The notes beneath the pieces are model-generated. The model made no database searches, had not been told where the DNA came from, and was given only the letters and a program-made list of their open reading frames with translations. A stretch of 64,000 nucleotides of DNA. Origin: Acheta domesticus (taxonomy: Eukaryota > Arthropoda > Insecta > Orthoptera > Gryllidae). The stretch covers positions 167,110,887 to 167,174,886 of the forward strand of contig JAHLJT010008446.1 in the NCBI GenBank assembly GCA_031308135.1, written 5' to 3'. The translations under genes and the position numbers were made by a program. This document shows positions 1-11,124 of this stretch, one piece after another. How positions within the stretch are numbered: position 1 is the stretch's first letter; each line of letters opens with the position of its first letter.

Positions 1-623
1 ACAGGGTGAGTCACGTAACTTTAGCACCTTAGCACCTCCTGTAACTTTTGAACGGTTGAAGATATTGCAATGCAGTTTTCACGGAAGTGAATGAGGGAAT
101 GGAGCTAATTGATATGTGTATTGATTTCTCTTTTATCACTTGTATTTTACGAGATATTTGAGGTAACTTTGTTTTTTCAAATGGGACTTTACATATTTTT
201 TCAGTCTATCATGACAAGCGTAAAAAGACGAATCCAAAGATATAAATATTGTCATATGTTAGATAAGCATTTTTTGAGTAATTGTGATTTTTTTTGCGAT
301 TAGTGTTTTAACGGATATTTGATACTTTCATTGTAACTGTCAGCCCCACAAGGTCACGCAGCGCTCCACCAGCAAACGCTGGGTCGGGGAAGGGAAGGGA
401 TTTAGTACTTGAGGATACGAAAAATATTCACAAAACTGTTGCTTTTTTTCCTGAACTCTCCTTCCATTCTGATCCATTTTCAGATATTTTGTGTTTCTTA
501 GGGATTGAAAATACGGATTTGTCTTAAGTAGTATTTATTGAAATAAGAGTATTTCTCTACGACTGCTCCAGAATGTATACATTTCTGCACGTTATCGGAT
601 GCAGTAATGATGCCGATTCCACA

Positions 624-654
624 AGCCGTGCGAGAATATTATTCTCACACGGCT
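624..654. repeat. 15-bp-arm hairpin in the foldback centre
   Basis: AGCCGTGCGAGAATA is followed after one base by its reverse complement with one mismatch. Confidence 0.8.
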
Positions 655-854
655 GTCGACCAATCACATTCGTCTTAGTTCATTACACCACGACAGAGGG
701 TTCTGGCAGTCGCCTACAGAGGCGCTGCGTGCTCTGCCGCGGCTAGTCGCAACTGTCGTCAGACAGGTGAGCCCCGAAACAGTATGCGAGTTTGTGTTGA
801 GGTTAAGGCGCCCATTGGATATTTTTAAAATATCAATTTTAAAGTCGTAGAGAA

Positions 855-989
855 AGTATAGTCTTCTACTCGCGTAGAATGGCTATTATTCACTCGTCAA
901 AATTTCGACACTCGCTCCTACGTCGCTCGTGTCGTAAACATCAACTCGTGAATAATAGCTATCATTCTACGCTCGTTGAAGAATATACT
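855..989. repeat. Second large imperfect palindrome in the foldback centre
   Basis: The left arm (855-915) contains CGTAGAATGGCTATTATTC. The right arm (925-989) contains the inverse, GAATAATAGCTATCATTCTACG. The apex is built from CGACACTCGC against GCTCGTGTCG. It may be a nested MITE or a structured core of the host element. Confidence 0.75.
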
Positions 990-1717
990 ATTCTATCCCT
1001 AAGTTATTATTATATTCTTATTAACATTGAAATTGTTTGCTCAAAATATGCAATATTTTTGTACAGTTTTAATTATTTATTCTTATTGTGCTTGTTTCAA
1101 GATCCCATTAATACTTACCTTGTGAAACCCCTTGAAATGGAGTTGAAGTTATAAACAAATTTATTACGATACAAACTTATGACAAATCCTTATTTTCTAT
1201 CCTTTAATTCCTTCAATCAAAGAAAGACGAAAATCTGAAAATGCGGAAGAATGGAAAGCACAGTTCAGGAAAAAACTGCAATGGTGTTGTGAGTATTTGG
1301 AATACTATGTTTCGATTTTCAAATAAGATTCCTTTCCTTCCCTTCCTTTCCCCCGGGCGCACGTGTGCTGGTGGAGCCGCTGCGTGACCTTGTGTGGTGG
1401 ACTATTCAAATGTCCGTTAACCCCAGTCGCAAAAATCAAAATTAATCAAAAAAATGCTTATCTAACATATGACAATTGATCATCATTGGATTTGTCTTTT
1501 TACGCTCGTCTTGGTTGACTGAAAAAATATGTATAGTTCCATTTGAAAAAAACAAAGTTAACCTAAAAAATCCTCGTAAATACAAGTGATAAAATAGAAA
1601 TTAATGACACGTATCAATTAGCCACTTTCCCTCATGCACTTCCGTGAATACTGCATTGCAATAACGTCAACCGTTCAAAAGTTACAGGAGGGGCTAAAGT
1701 TACGTGACTCACCCTGT

Positions 1718-1734
1718 ATATATATAATATATAT

Positions 1735-1766
<32 letters not shown>

Positions 1767-1781
1767 CGTGACTCACCCTGT
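1718..1781. repeat. (TA)n tract ending in an orphan foldback terminus
   Basis: A TA repeat with occasional TAA follows the right end of the foldback element. The last 16 bases of that terminus (ACGTGACTCACCCTGT, 1766-1781) then occur again. Confidence 0.8.
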
Positions 1782-2266
1782 ATAGGTGTGTATATATATC
1801 AGTATTTCAGACATTAAATATGACTAATAACACAAGTGGCACATGTACCTGTTATGCATCACACTTGTAAATAAAAAAAATTTAAATTTAGAGGTTAATT
1901 TCTTGTTTGAGACATCCAGTCGGTATGGCACTTAAAAAATTCGTCTTCTAGACATTAAAAGCAATAAAAAAACTTTTCTCCGGTGTGTACCTATGATACA
2001 TGATCTAGTTACAAATTGGACATCTTGGAAGCAGTATGACTACTACTTAAGAGATCCCGAAAGATGTGGCGTGGTTATAATCGGAAATGAAAAATAAATT
2101 TTCTACCATTAGAGCAAAACATTAGCTTTGAACTCTCAGTATGAGAGAGCATTAAAAAACTACACTTTGAATTCAATACGGTGTTCAGTTCGACACGCCA
2201 CATCGGTATGGCATACAACTCCTTCACACTGTGGCTATCTGATGAACAATACACAACAAGTTTTAG
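1782..2266. other. AT-rich interval, nothing recognised
   Basis: No RNA gene, transposase motif or repeat partner was recognised. Short open frames here have no coding character. Confidence 0.5.
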
Positions 2267-3301
2267 GGATCTTTACCATTCATTATACGTTATACCAGTT
2301 CACTAGCCGAAAGATTCGGTTCCCTTGACACGAACAATTTTGTTCCCTCAAAGAAATCGGATCTCTAAATGTGAGCAGTTGAACGTTGTGATACAAGTTA
2401 CTCAATATTTGCGCGGTATATTTAAATATTAGTTTTACCAAAAGCACATATTATTACAATTTAATAGTAATACTATTACTATATTACTGTACTATAGGCG
2501 ACGGCTGCTCCGAAATCTCTGCTAACCCACAATACGACTAATTCTATATAACAACTTGGTAAATCGGAGTTTATGGGGGACACTCTTCCTTTGATCCAGT
2601 GAACTGATTATTCGTATTTTTCACGCTAGAAATCTAATTTGATTGCCAACGCAATTTTACAACAAATTCATTTTGACACCAAGGTCCGCGACGGATCCAA
2701 CGTGCTGCGTTCGCCATGGCCTTCGGGCCTCCGCTCTCGATTCGGCGCTCACGCTCTTTTAGAAACCTCCTCACTTTTAAGAGAATTGATTTTTAAAGGG
2801 ATTGGTAAATAAATATACATTTAAAAATGATTGATTCGCATTATATATTTTGGGATGTGTTGTAGAAATTGTTCATCTCGGTAGACAACACAAACCATTT
2901 TAGGGAACTTATAGTGCGAAAAAACCGCAATTCCACGCCGACACAACGAGAAAATGTATCATGAAACGTTTCCACGTTCAATTAATATTTGATAATACAC
3001 GAATTTTAGCAAACAACACGCACAGAAAAATGATGTAAATAAATCAAAGTAGTCATAGATGCTATTATTAATTCATTTTTTTATTGCATGGTATATTGTG
3101 AAGTGATTTGCATTAAAAGCGCCTATAGTGTTATAAATCGTAATATCAGTAAATATTGGGACAAACTTAGTGTGAAATGCTAATATAAATGTTTCTCAAA
3201 ATAATATCAATTTTCCCCACCAAAGAAAGAACCATTACTAATTTACAAGGGAACTGAATTTTTCGGCTAGTGAACCGGTATACGCATAACAGAAAAGATC
3301 C
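2267..3301. mobile_element. ~1.0-kb element with diverged ~55-bp terminal inverted repeats
   Basis: The left arm, 2267-2325, begins GGATCTTT and contains CAGTTCACTAGCCGAAA. The right arm, 3247-3301, carries the inverse, including CGGCTAGTGAACCGG. Interior sequence encodes nothing recognisable. It is best read as an old non-autonomous DNA transposon; no target-site duplication could be defined. Confidence 0.55.
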
Positions 3302-4005
3302 AGAATTAGCTATGTCCCCATTCCTCAATGGCATAGTTTTTTTCGACACATTCAAAAAATTGTGCTGCGCAACGTTGCCAACAACAGGCCGCCATACTTA
3401 CATTTCTCTGTTCCTCATGACACTGGTTAACGCTCAAAAAGTTTAGCTTTAGCTTATGGATTTTCTCGCTGGCCCCTGTCCATAAATAAATGAAATTAAA
3501 AGAGTGGGCCTGAAATTCACCGCGCTATACGTGTTCTCAGCTGATAGAAACTTACTCTGGGGACCGGCGGAGACGTGTTTTAATTATTATTAAATAATAA
3601 CAAGACAATGCTGTAGCGTAACAATGCCCTACTTATTCTTATTTGAAATATCTTCCTCTAGCAACGTCATATTCGATTCATATTTTCAAGTTGTTATCGA
3701 TACACACATGTATAAATGTTTATTAAAATTATTGAGCAGTGAAAAATAAAATATCACGTTCACACTATATTTACATACAACAACTATTCCTCATTTTCGT
3801 CCTCAGATCTGTACATTATTATTAAATTCTGAACTCCTTTTAATAGCCATTTACTAACTGATTCTTTTTCTTTTCTGTTCGCGAATCGGTCATCTTAGGA
3901 CCACGCGAAAGTGCAACTGTATCCACGAGGCCCAGTCATATTTTTCCGGGGGTAAGTGGACGTGACTTCTTACTTCCTGGGGATCAGCAGTTTCCATGTT
4001 GAATC
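3302..4005. other. Interval without recognised genes
   Basis: Mixed AT-rich sequence. I see no domain, RNA or repeat partner inside the window. Confidence 0.4.
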
Positions 4006-4009
4006 CTAT

Positions 4010-4196
4010 TTTTTAAACCCCAAGGTTATTAGCCCTGGGAGATGAGGTATGATATAATGATGACGATGAAGATGAATGATTAGAAACCTATTGACTCACA
4101 CAAACATCCGTGCCCCGGGCGGGATTCGAACCCGTGACCCTTCAGGCACGAGGCAGCTACGGATCTCAGCCTTAGCGACCTCGGCTATCCGGTCGG
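4010..4196 (-). mobile_element. tRNA-derived SINE, family 1
   Basis: Read on the minus strand, the head holds an A-box-like segment (TAGCCGAGGTCGCTAAGGC) and a clear B box (GGTTCGAATCCC, just before CGCCCGGGGC), the internal RNA polymerase III promoter of tRNA-derived SINEs. A second copy with the same CCGAGGTCGCTAA and AATCCCGCCC blocks lies on the plus strand at 48682-48873. The lower-coordinate (tail) boundary is approximate. Confidence 0.75.
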
Positions 4197-5686
4197 TCGT
4201 ATTATTTTAATTATTTTCAACATTTCTACATTCTTGGCCGTGAACAAATTTACAAAGTCCTTGCTTTTGCAAAATTTCACTTCCCTTTGTGAAGGTTGTA
4301 CAGCATACTTGGACGATGTCTGGATCTCACGAATACTTCTATCTCCATTAGTATCTACAAACAATGTTGTTACACATTCGAAAGGTTTTTGAAATTCCAT
4401 TTTTTGTGCCCGAGCTAATTTTCAATCAAAAGCATACAAAGGGTACCCTCCGATAACATGATAAAACGTCCCCCTCAACCAAATGATATGTGAGTAGTTA
4501 CACTATAATTCTAACATAAAAATAATATTTGTGAAAGGTTTCTTAGCCCCGTCCCACCACCCACACTCCTCTACCTCTAAATGTGTTTTTATTTCAATTT
4601 TTTCGTCAACGTAACACTATTTTATTCGACTGAAAAACACTATGATAAATAAGATTACAATTTATGCAATCCGAAAAATATTTTTCGATAATTTCGTAGG
4701 CCAAAATTCAAACACAAAAAAATATTTTTGAAAAGAAAATACAAAAAACATTCTTTACTGTAGCTTAGAAGCCCGGAACAGGCTCGAAAATAATCTCAGA
4801 AGTCCCTCTTAATACACAAATTGTTGTGCTTTTTTCAGATTTTTTCGATTGCTGGGATGCAGTTAAAAAAATAAAAACCATTTCCCGCCTTTAAATCACC
4901 TGGACTTTAAATATACTTTGAAAATGACTGCAACGGTTCTGTGCTTTTATTTTAGTGTTAATTATACATTTGTATATTGTTGTTTAAGGACAATTCTGAC
5001 AGATGACGTGTTTTGGAGGACGGGTAGATAACAAATGGGGAAATGATTAGGGACAGTTCGGGTGCAGGTGAAGGATAGATGGGCGACAATGGGGAAATGA
5101 GGAAGAGATTGAACCCGTATTATGTTCTTAGGTAGTTTACTTCAATATATCACTTTTATGATCGTCCTTTTTTGCAATTTTTTATAATAGTTCTTTTAGG
5201 TACCCCCTCTCCATAGCATGGGTGGACAGAAAAGAGAAGTTGAAATCAGTATAAACTTAAATTGAAGGGAAATACGAAAATTATCATTCACGATAAAATT
5301 AAAGGGACTGTTTTATTTTCTGTGTACTTTTGTCTCAACGCTCAGCAATATTGGAATAGATTATCTCGCACAGCACGGGTCTAAAATGCTGTAAACCACA
5401 TTTCGGGGAATATCACTTTGCAGTTGGTTGTTACATTAAAGCGATTCTCAGTTTTCATAAAATTATAATTTTCAAAGTGCAGTTTTCGCAAGTGTACAGA
5501 TTTGCACGAGTGTCTACTTATTTATTTACGTAAACAAGAACGTACATAAGAACGTATACAAGAACGTAAAAGAACAAATACATACTAGGTAAGGAAAAAT
5601 ACAACTTTTTTCTGTAGTCTGAAACATCTGCAGATGTGAGAATGCAGGCTTTCGCAGCCGGAGTCAATGACTATTTACGTGATCGG
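4197..5686. other. AT-rich interval, no recognised gene
   Basis: A 71-codon minus frame (4185-4400) is open but I do not recognise it and it overlaps the SINE head. The rest is low-complexity AT-rich sequence. Confidence 0.4.
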
Positions 5687-5784
5687 GACACGCCGCGTCC
5701 TAGATCCAGTTGTCAAAGTTTCAGGCGCCATTCTGTGACCTTCCTCCAGTAGGAAGGTCACAGGTGCCTAGGACGCGGCGCGTA
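5687..5784. repeat. Nested GC-rich palindrome
   Basis: A perfect 13-bp hairpin (CTGTGACCTTCCT, 5-nt loop, inverse; 5733-5763) sits inside outer arms CGCCGCGTCCTAG (5691) and CTAGGACGCGGCG (5768). Short GTTGTCAA/TTGACAAC arms lie nearby. No polymerase III or protein-binding function is evident. Confidence 0.75.
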
Positions 5785-7179
5785 CCGGACAGCAAGGAAC
5801 TTGACAACATGGCAGACATGGCATCTGCCATAGGCGCCACTCACAAGGGGCGCTATTTAGAGTATACCCCCTAAAACAAATAACAACAAACCTAATTTGA
5901 AGTATTCTGACCGGAGCGCAAATTCTATGCTTGCCATGGGCGCCTGAATACCTAGATACGCTTCTGACGCATTGTCATTATTTTGTCAAACAATCACGTT
6001 TTTTCCGAATCACTATAATCCCTTTACTGTTCCTTTCATTCATTAATTTATATGAAAACACATTCAATTATCACTGTTACTTTTATTTATTAAAAATTCA
6101 AGTCATTGAGATGACATGGTTCATGTCATAACCCCCAACCAGATGTCATTTCATAGCTTACATCGTTTCCAATTTATTTGACATTCTCCCACTAACACAA
6201 ATGTCTTTGCAGGGTTCAGTTTCATATAACTTCCTCTTTATTTCACTATGTGTTCCACGAAAATTGTTCGTCTCTTCAGTCCACCAGCTGCGCTTGATTC
6301 TTCTTAATCTCACATTTACGTCCGACATCCCGACACAACACTATCTTTTTTGGTGTCATTGTATATCTATTCGCTTGACACTATGTCTCACTTCGCGTAA
6401 ACGAGTTCCACTACACATTTCTTCATTGCTCTGACCTTGAAAGATCGTTCAATATTCTCACAACATTGCAAGTTATTACTCTACACAACTTACGCTAACA
6501 CTTCATATTGACCAATTAACATCCTCTTTTCCTTTTATATCACTTTCTACGCCTTTCTTAAAAAATATACTATTCACTTTTCAATTTATTCTTTTTACTA
6601 CAATTATCTCACTGATATTTTATCTCTGGAATGGTCAGGCTAACGTGACGTACAGGATACCGTGTATTAGAGGATTATTTTTACTTTCCCGTATACATAC
6701 GTATATACGGAGTAATATACGTAGTATAGGGAAAGTTATGTAATGCTGCGTTATATTTCTTTTTCTGCCTCTTCTTTCTTTTTTCTATTTATTACCTAAC
6801 TTTACAGTCGTGTGCACTACTAATGTTTTCTACGCTACTAACTTGGCAATATCACAAGCCTACATTTATTAAATTATTCCAATCCTTAACTTTGAATCCT
6901 TTGGTATTTCACAGCGTTCATTTTTCTTTTCGCATCGTTTTTCGCTTAGCGTAGATGTTATAAGCGCCCATCACTAAGAAGTGAGTTTTTATTTTCTCAC
7001 CTTCAATATCCCTTGTCACTGATGTTACAAACGTCCTTATTTTCTTAACAATTACAATCTAATAAATACAAACAAAAAACCTTAACCTAACCTACTGTTT
7101 CATATTTACATTGTTTTCAATCCTCCTTTTTAACAGTATTACTCTCGTCACACTTTATTAAGACCATTATTTATATGAC
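5785..7179. other. AT-rich interval with one 52-bp palindrome
   Basis: No gene recognised. Positions 6684-6735 form an imperfect palindrome running from CTTTCCCGTATAC to GTAGTATAGGGAAAG. Part of the interval could be 3' sequence of the gypsy remnant, but no long terminal repeat was found. Confidence 0.4.
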
Positions 7180-7416
7180 TATATATTTCGGAAATTATTT
7201 GTCCGACCTCTTCACTTGTACTATCAGCTATTATTACATTACCTAGGATTCTTTGTACAATAAACGGACCTTTGTAAAGAGGAAAAAATTATGATTTGAA
7301 TGATTTCTGATCCGTCTCTGACTCTTGTGGCGACTTAATTACAATTTTATAACCAAATTTTATAACCTTGCCTAAAATATTTGCTTATGAGTCCTTTTTC
7401 TCTGATGCCGAATGTT

Positions 7417-7800
7417 TTAGTTCCTCCAGAATGCTTTTCTGTCCTCCACCTTATCTACTCCGTTGATTCCCGGACATATTGCCATCTTCTCGACCGGATC
7501 TTCTTTCTTCTCATGTAAGTGCACCTGCCCATGCGTCTTCTCGGTGCTTCCCTTCGAGATTAGCAAGATAGCATTTACCATGCAAGCATTCAAGTATATG
7601 CGGTTCTCGTTCCTTTCCTTTACAATAACGAGCGAACGTTTAAACAGCGTCATCCTTTCGCTATGATATTGTTCTTCTCCATTTCACCAATTTTTCTTCT
7701 TACTTCTGACAGAAATGTGTGCGGGTATCTTGTATTAAACAGCTTCCATTCATCCGTTGTCAACTCTAATTTAAACTGTTAACCTGTTAAGAGTTTCAGC
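7417..7800 (-). pseudogene. Gypsy RT N-terminal fragment, frameshifted
   Basis: Two minus-strand frames join near 7655. The upstream one carries TRYPHTFLSEVRRKIGEMEK, equivalent to the region where gypsy RTs read R..P......V...I.EML. The next frame carries SLVIVKERNENRIYLNACMV, matching the SP.V.V.KK(D/N)G..R...D.R..N block. The catalytic DD segment is absent, so the fragment cannot polymerise DNA. The sequence after ILLISK no longer resembles RT, which marks the deletion edge. Confidence 0.6.
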
Positions 7801-8658
7801 TATTTCTTGAAAACTTCGATATATTCCTCCACGAGTTTCTTGACCTCACACGAACACCTATTTCCATTTTCGTCTGTGACCCCTCTACAGCTGCAGACAG
7901 CTGTCAGCTGGTCTCTCTCCTCTTGCACTTCACATATTTTCAGATTCCACCAATCCTCGTCAATTCGCCAATCCCTGAGCAGCACGTTTGCGCGTTGTCA
8001 ACCCGCAGCGCTAAACACATGTTGCCTACGTCTATGGCAACTTTATATGACCCCAGGGGTATTATCGGTCTTACAAGCCATTTTAAAATAATTGCAGGTG
8101 CTCGGATGATGAACCCCTTCTCCACGAACTCGATTCATATCTGACAGTCTGGCAATCTGCTAACCGTTTATTCCTGAGCTCATAGTTTTCGCGCAGGCAG
8201 CTTCTCCAACATTATGTCGTTTCTTTTCATTTACTCATGAAATTCCAGTGACACTGCTGTCACACTTCTATCAGAGTCCACAAGAGCTTCCGTTTCAATC
8301 CCGTAGCCCTCTCTCTTCAACACCAGACTTTGGGTTATTTTCTCTCCGCCTCATCTTCCTGAATAATTTCATCTTCCGCTACCATAACATGCAGTGGCTG
8401 CTATCTGCTGCTCACGTTCTTCAACGTTTAGCCCGTTGCACCTACGCATCCCAAACGAATTCAGCTTTTCGTGACGGCATTTATTTCAAGGTGATCGTGT
8501 TTTCTTTCTTCCTTCTTCTCCCGGTACTGTTTGCCGCCTCCTCCAGTACTTCCAGATTTTTCACAGTCCGTGTACTTTTCCTCTTTCTCTTACTGTACTT
8601 ATTCCTTTTCCCATCATTAAATTTGGAACCGTTTGCTCTTCCTCGATAGCCGTCAATT

Positions 8659-8919
8659 TTATTGACTTTCGATGACTGACGATTGACGATGACTGATGAC
8701 TGACGACTGACGATTGTCGCTCACTATTGTGTCTAATTCTTTGATCAAATTATTCAATCGTTCTAGAAATTCTTCAATGGAGATATGCATAGAATTTATT
8801 ATCAAATTTTGGTAATTATAAGGCATCTTCCTTGTAATTATACTTATTACTTCTTTGGAGTTAAACTGGCTATCACATGCTCGGAATATCATTATGCAAC
8901 GGATCGCATACACCGCCAC
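8659..8919 (-). pseudogene. Gypsy gag fragment
   Basis: This is the longest open segment of the gypsy remnant's gag-like region, 86 codons. The pattern FNSKEVISIITRKMPYNYQN, then SIEEFLERLNNL, fits the end of a retrotransposon gag domain, which forms the intracellular particle around the element RNA. Upstream, toward 9190, the same domain continues with stops in other frames. The 3' end of this open segment runs into a short TGACGA-type tandem repeat (about 8669-8716), so its last residues are low-complexity. The assignment rests on pattern and on the pol fragments downstream. Confidence 0.5.
8669..8716. repeat. Short tandem TGACGA/TGACTGA repeat
   Basis: Successive variants of GATGACTGACGATTGAC run through this stretch. 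Confidence 0.8.
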
Positions 8920-9867
8920 TGATTCCCGGCAATTTTTGGAATATCGCTCTCACATAATTTGGTATTTCATTTCAAATTTGTGTTGATCATTCCAGTATCA
9001 ATTATTTTTTTTCAATTCATCACAATTTAAGTGTTCAGGAAATAATTTCACACAGTAATGTATTTTGGACGACATGGCTAATTTAATAGCGTACATTTTA
9101 ACCCTTTTCCGGTATGTTATTCACTCGAAAATAATTTTCTACATTTTCAATAAACGATCATGCCTGGTCACGAGGTTTTCCGTGGTACTTGAGATATGTT
9201 GGGAAGTGTAACTTGACATTAGACAGTGCGGATTCATTATTCACGTGAAATTCATTTCTCGCTTTAATTTATCTATTTCTCTCTTTAATTCGGTATCAGT
9301 ATTAACATTGCTTAACCCCGCTCTTTCATTTCTTCAAATTTGCGTGATATTATGGCTTCCGGTTAGGAATACTTCGTAAGAAGAAGAATATTTGTTATCG
9401 TGTTATTAGAGTATTTAGAAAAAAATACTCCAACTCGTGGTGTTGCCAGAATCCATGGCAATTGATATCCCGCAATCGTTTCGGCTGGTGCCGAGGATCC
9501 TGGTTTAGGATATTTGAGGTGAATTGTGCACATTGCCAACTCTGTGGGCACCAAATTCGAGTTGACGTTGACTGACTGGGTTGCTGGCGGTAATGACCAT
9601 GACACTCTCGTTGCCGTGTAGCTGGTGAGAGTTGGCATTTCGTGCAGTGCTGTGACGTATGTCACTACTGGCTAAAGGGGGTAATAATAACTGATAAGCG
9701 ATTGTTGGTTATTGGCCCACTGTATATTGACTGATTGGTCTTCATTATTTGGCTGTTCCCTTCCATTATTTGGATGTTCGGTGAGGAACTGCACTGACTG
9801 GGCCAGTGCGAGCGGAGTGATGTCGCCACGACTTTTCGGAGCTGAATGTGTAGTAGAGTACCGTGTA

Positions 9868-11112
9868 AGAGGTTAACTTGGGGCACTTTCAATGTTTGTA
9901 GTTTAACCCAATACAGTTCAATGTAGTAGTGAGTTGGAGGAAGATATATATATATTTTTAGTGCAAAAGTTAGGTCTTAATCAGTACTTTAGGAATAAGT
10001 GCTTAATTGTTTTGAATGTGAAATGTGTTGGGTATAATAAAATCAAAACTTGGTGTCCTAAGTTACCCTCCAATGTTGGCTAACTTGGGACACACATTTG
10101 AATTGTTTTTAAATGACATTTATGATTAAGTAGGCTAATTTGGGACATATATCTATACACTAAAGATATTGTGAAATAAGGATAACTGATTTTCACAATT
10201 AAACGGCAAACCGAACTTACCAGTAATTAAAGAAATACTAGTAAATGACTTACTTTGGGGACGAAGTAATTTTAAAGAAAGGCATGTTGGAAATCAGGAA
10301 ATCGATCATTAAAAATTAACATAAATATATTTAATTATATATCATACAAAGACAATACATAAACGAATGAAAATAAAGAAATGTCTCGGACTGAGTTGAC
10401 ATCTGACTGTTCGTCAGTAGATTCTTCTAACGATTTATTTTGCGTCTTTGAAGGATATAGAGGTTTCTTATGTTTCTGGACTACTTGTTCCCCTTACTCT
10501 TGATTTAGCTCATCTGGGGTCACACTTTTTCCTGGAGCAACACTCATTCACACGTTATTTAGAACTTTGTCCGTCTGCTCTTGGTCAAATTCTCCTTTTT
10601 TCTCCTTTCTTTTGCTCTCTTTCCCCTTTGCATTCATACTCATTAATCAGCTTCAGCTAGATTTAATATTTTTATTCTTTCATTACTATGAAATAGCAGT
10701 TTGGTAACTTGGGACAGTGTACCAATTTACCCGCACCTAGTCACGCGTAGGAACTTTGCATTCATAAGAACTTGGATGGACAGCATTGACAAAACATGAT
10801 AGTGGAGATGTTAAACAATAGTTCAGGTTGTGGAATGCAATTACTCACAAAATAGAAAAAATCTTATTAAGAATTTTACAAGGAAAGTTTTACAATGGTT
10901 GTTTTTCAGGTTAAAGCTTACGTTAACTATTTTTGTTACTGAGTAACACTTACTTGTAAATAAAAACTTCCAAAAGATGATTATATATTTTCTTTAAACC
11001 GTCGTGAACACTGTGGCGCTGATTCTGACTCAAACACTTGAACATAACTGATAGAGGCAATGTTTAAAAAAAGTCGCAACGCGTCCCAAGTTACACAACT
11101 GTCCCAAGCTAT
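9868..11112. mobile_element. Probable non-autonomous element with repeated TAACTTGGGACA motif
   Basis: TAACTTGGGACA or close variants occur near 9872, 10079, 10137 and 10692. Inverse copies lie near 10050 and, at the other end, near 11083 and 11099 (TCCCAAGTTACAC, GTCCCAAGCTATTC). Motifs point inward from both ends, as in terminal and subterminal repeats of a DNA transposon. No transposase was recognised and the boundaries are approximate. The right end abuts the truncated LINE at about 11125. Confidence 0.5.
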
Positions 11113-11124
11113 TCTCTTTGACGG

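Larger units (their letters stand above)
1..1717. mobile_element. Foldback-type element with ~540-bp inverted arms
   Basis: The first ~540 bases reappear, inverted and imperfect, in the last ~555 (about 1163-1717). The outer ends are nearly identical (ACAGGGTGAGTCACGTAACT inward from both sides). The match continues through a CpG-containing stretch (about 345-400 against 1340-1395) and into TTTTTTCCTGAACT and ATTTTCAGATTTT blocks. The ~620-base centre holds two further hairpins (624-654 and 855-989). No transposase is visible, so the element is non-autonomous. A TA follows the right end, which would fit a TA target as used by Tc1/mariner-type elements, but the left flank lies outside the window. 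The superfamily is therefore unassigned. Confidence 0.85.
7180..9190 (-). mobile_element. Ty3/gypsy retrotransposon remnant, internally deleted
   Basis: Minus-strand fragments follow gypsy order. A gag-like region lies at about 9190-8660 (FIENVENYFRVNNIPEKG; then KEVISIITRKMP). A protease-like segment lies near 8290 (EALVDSDRSVTAVS, resembling the D-S-G active-site region but with the glycine lost). The N-terminal part of RT follows at about 7780-7560 (EVRRKIGEMEKNNIIAKG, then SLVIVKERNENRIYLNACMV in another frame). The GPF-type C-terminal part of integrase is at about 7270-7190 (FFPLYKGPFIVQRILG). Most of RT, RNase H and the integrase core are missing, so a large deletion joins the RT start to the integrase end. 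No flanking LTR pair was found. Confidence 0.7.

Noticed and set aside
4080..4190. A tRNA gene on the minus strand
   Set aside because: No full cloverleaf, and the same sequence recurs with a body and target duplication at 48682; called a SINE.
7807..8649. Plus-strand frames of 73-133 codons
   Set aside because: They are antisense to the gypsy remnant and have no family features.
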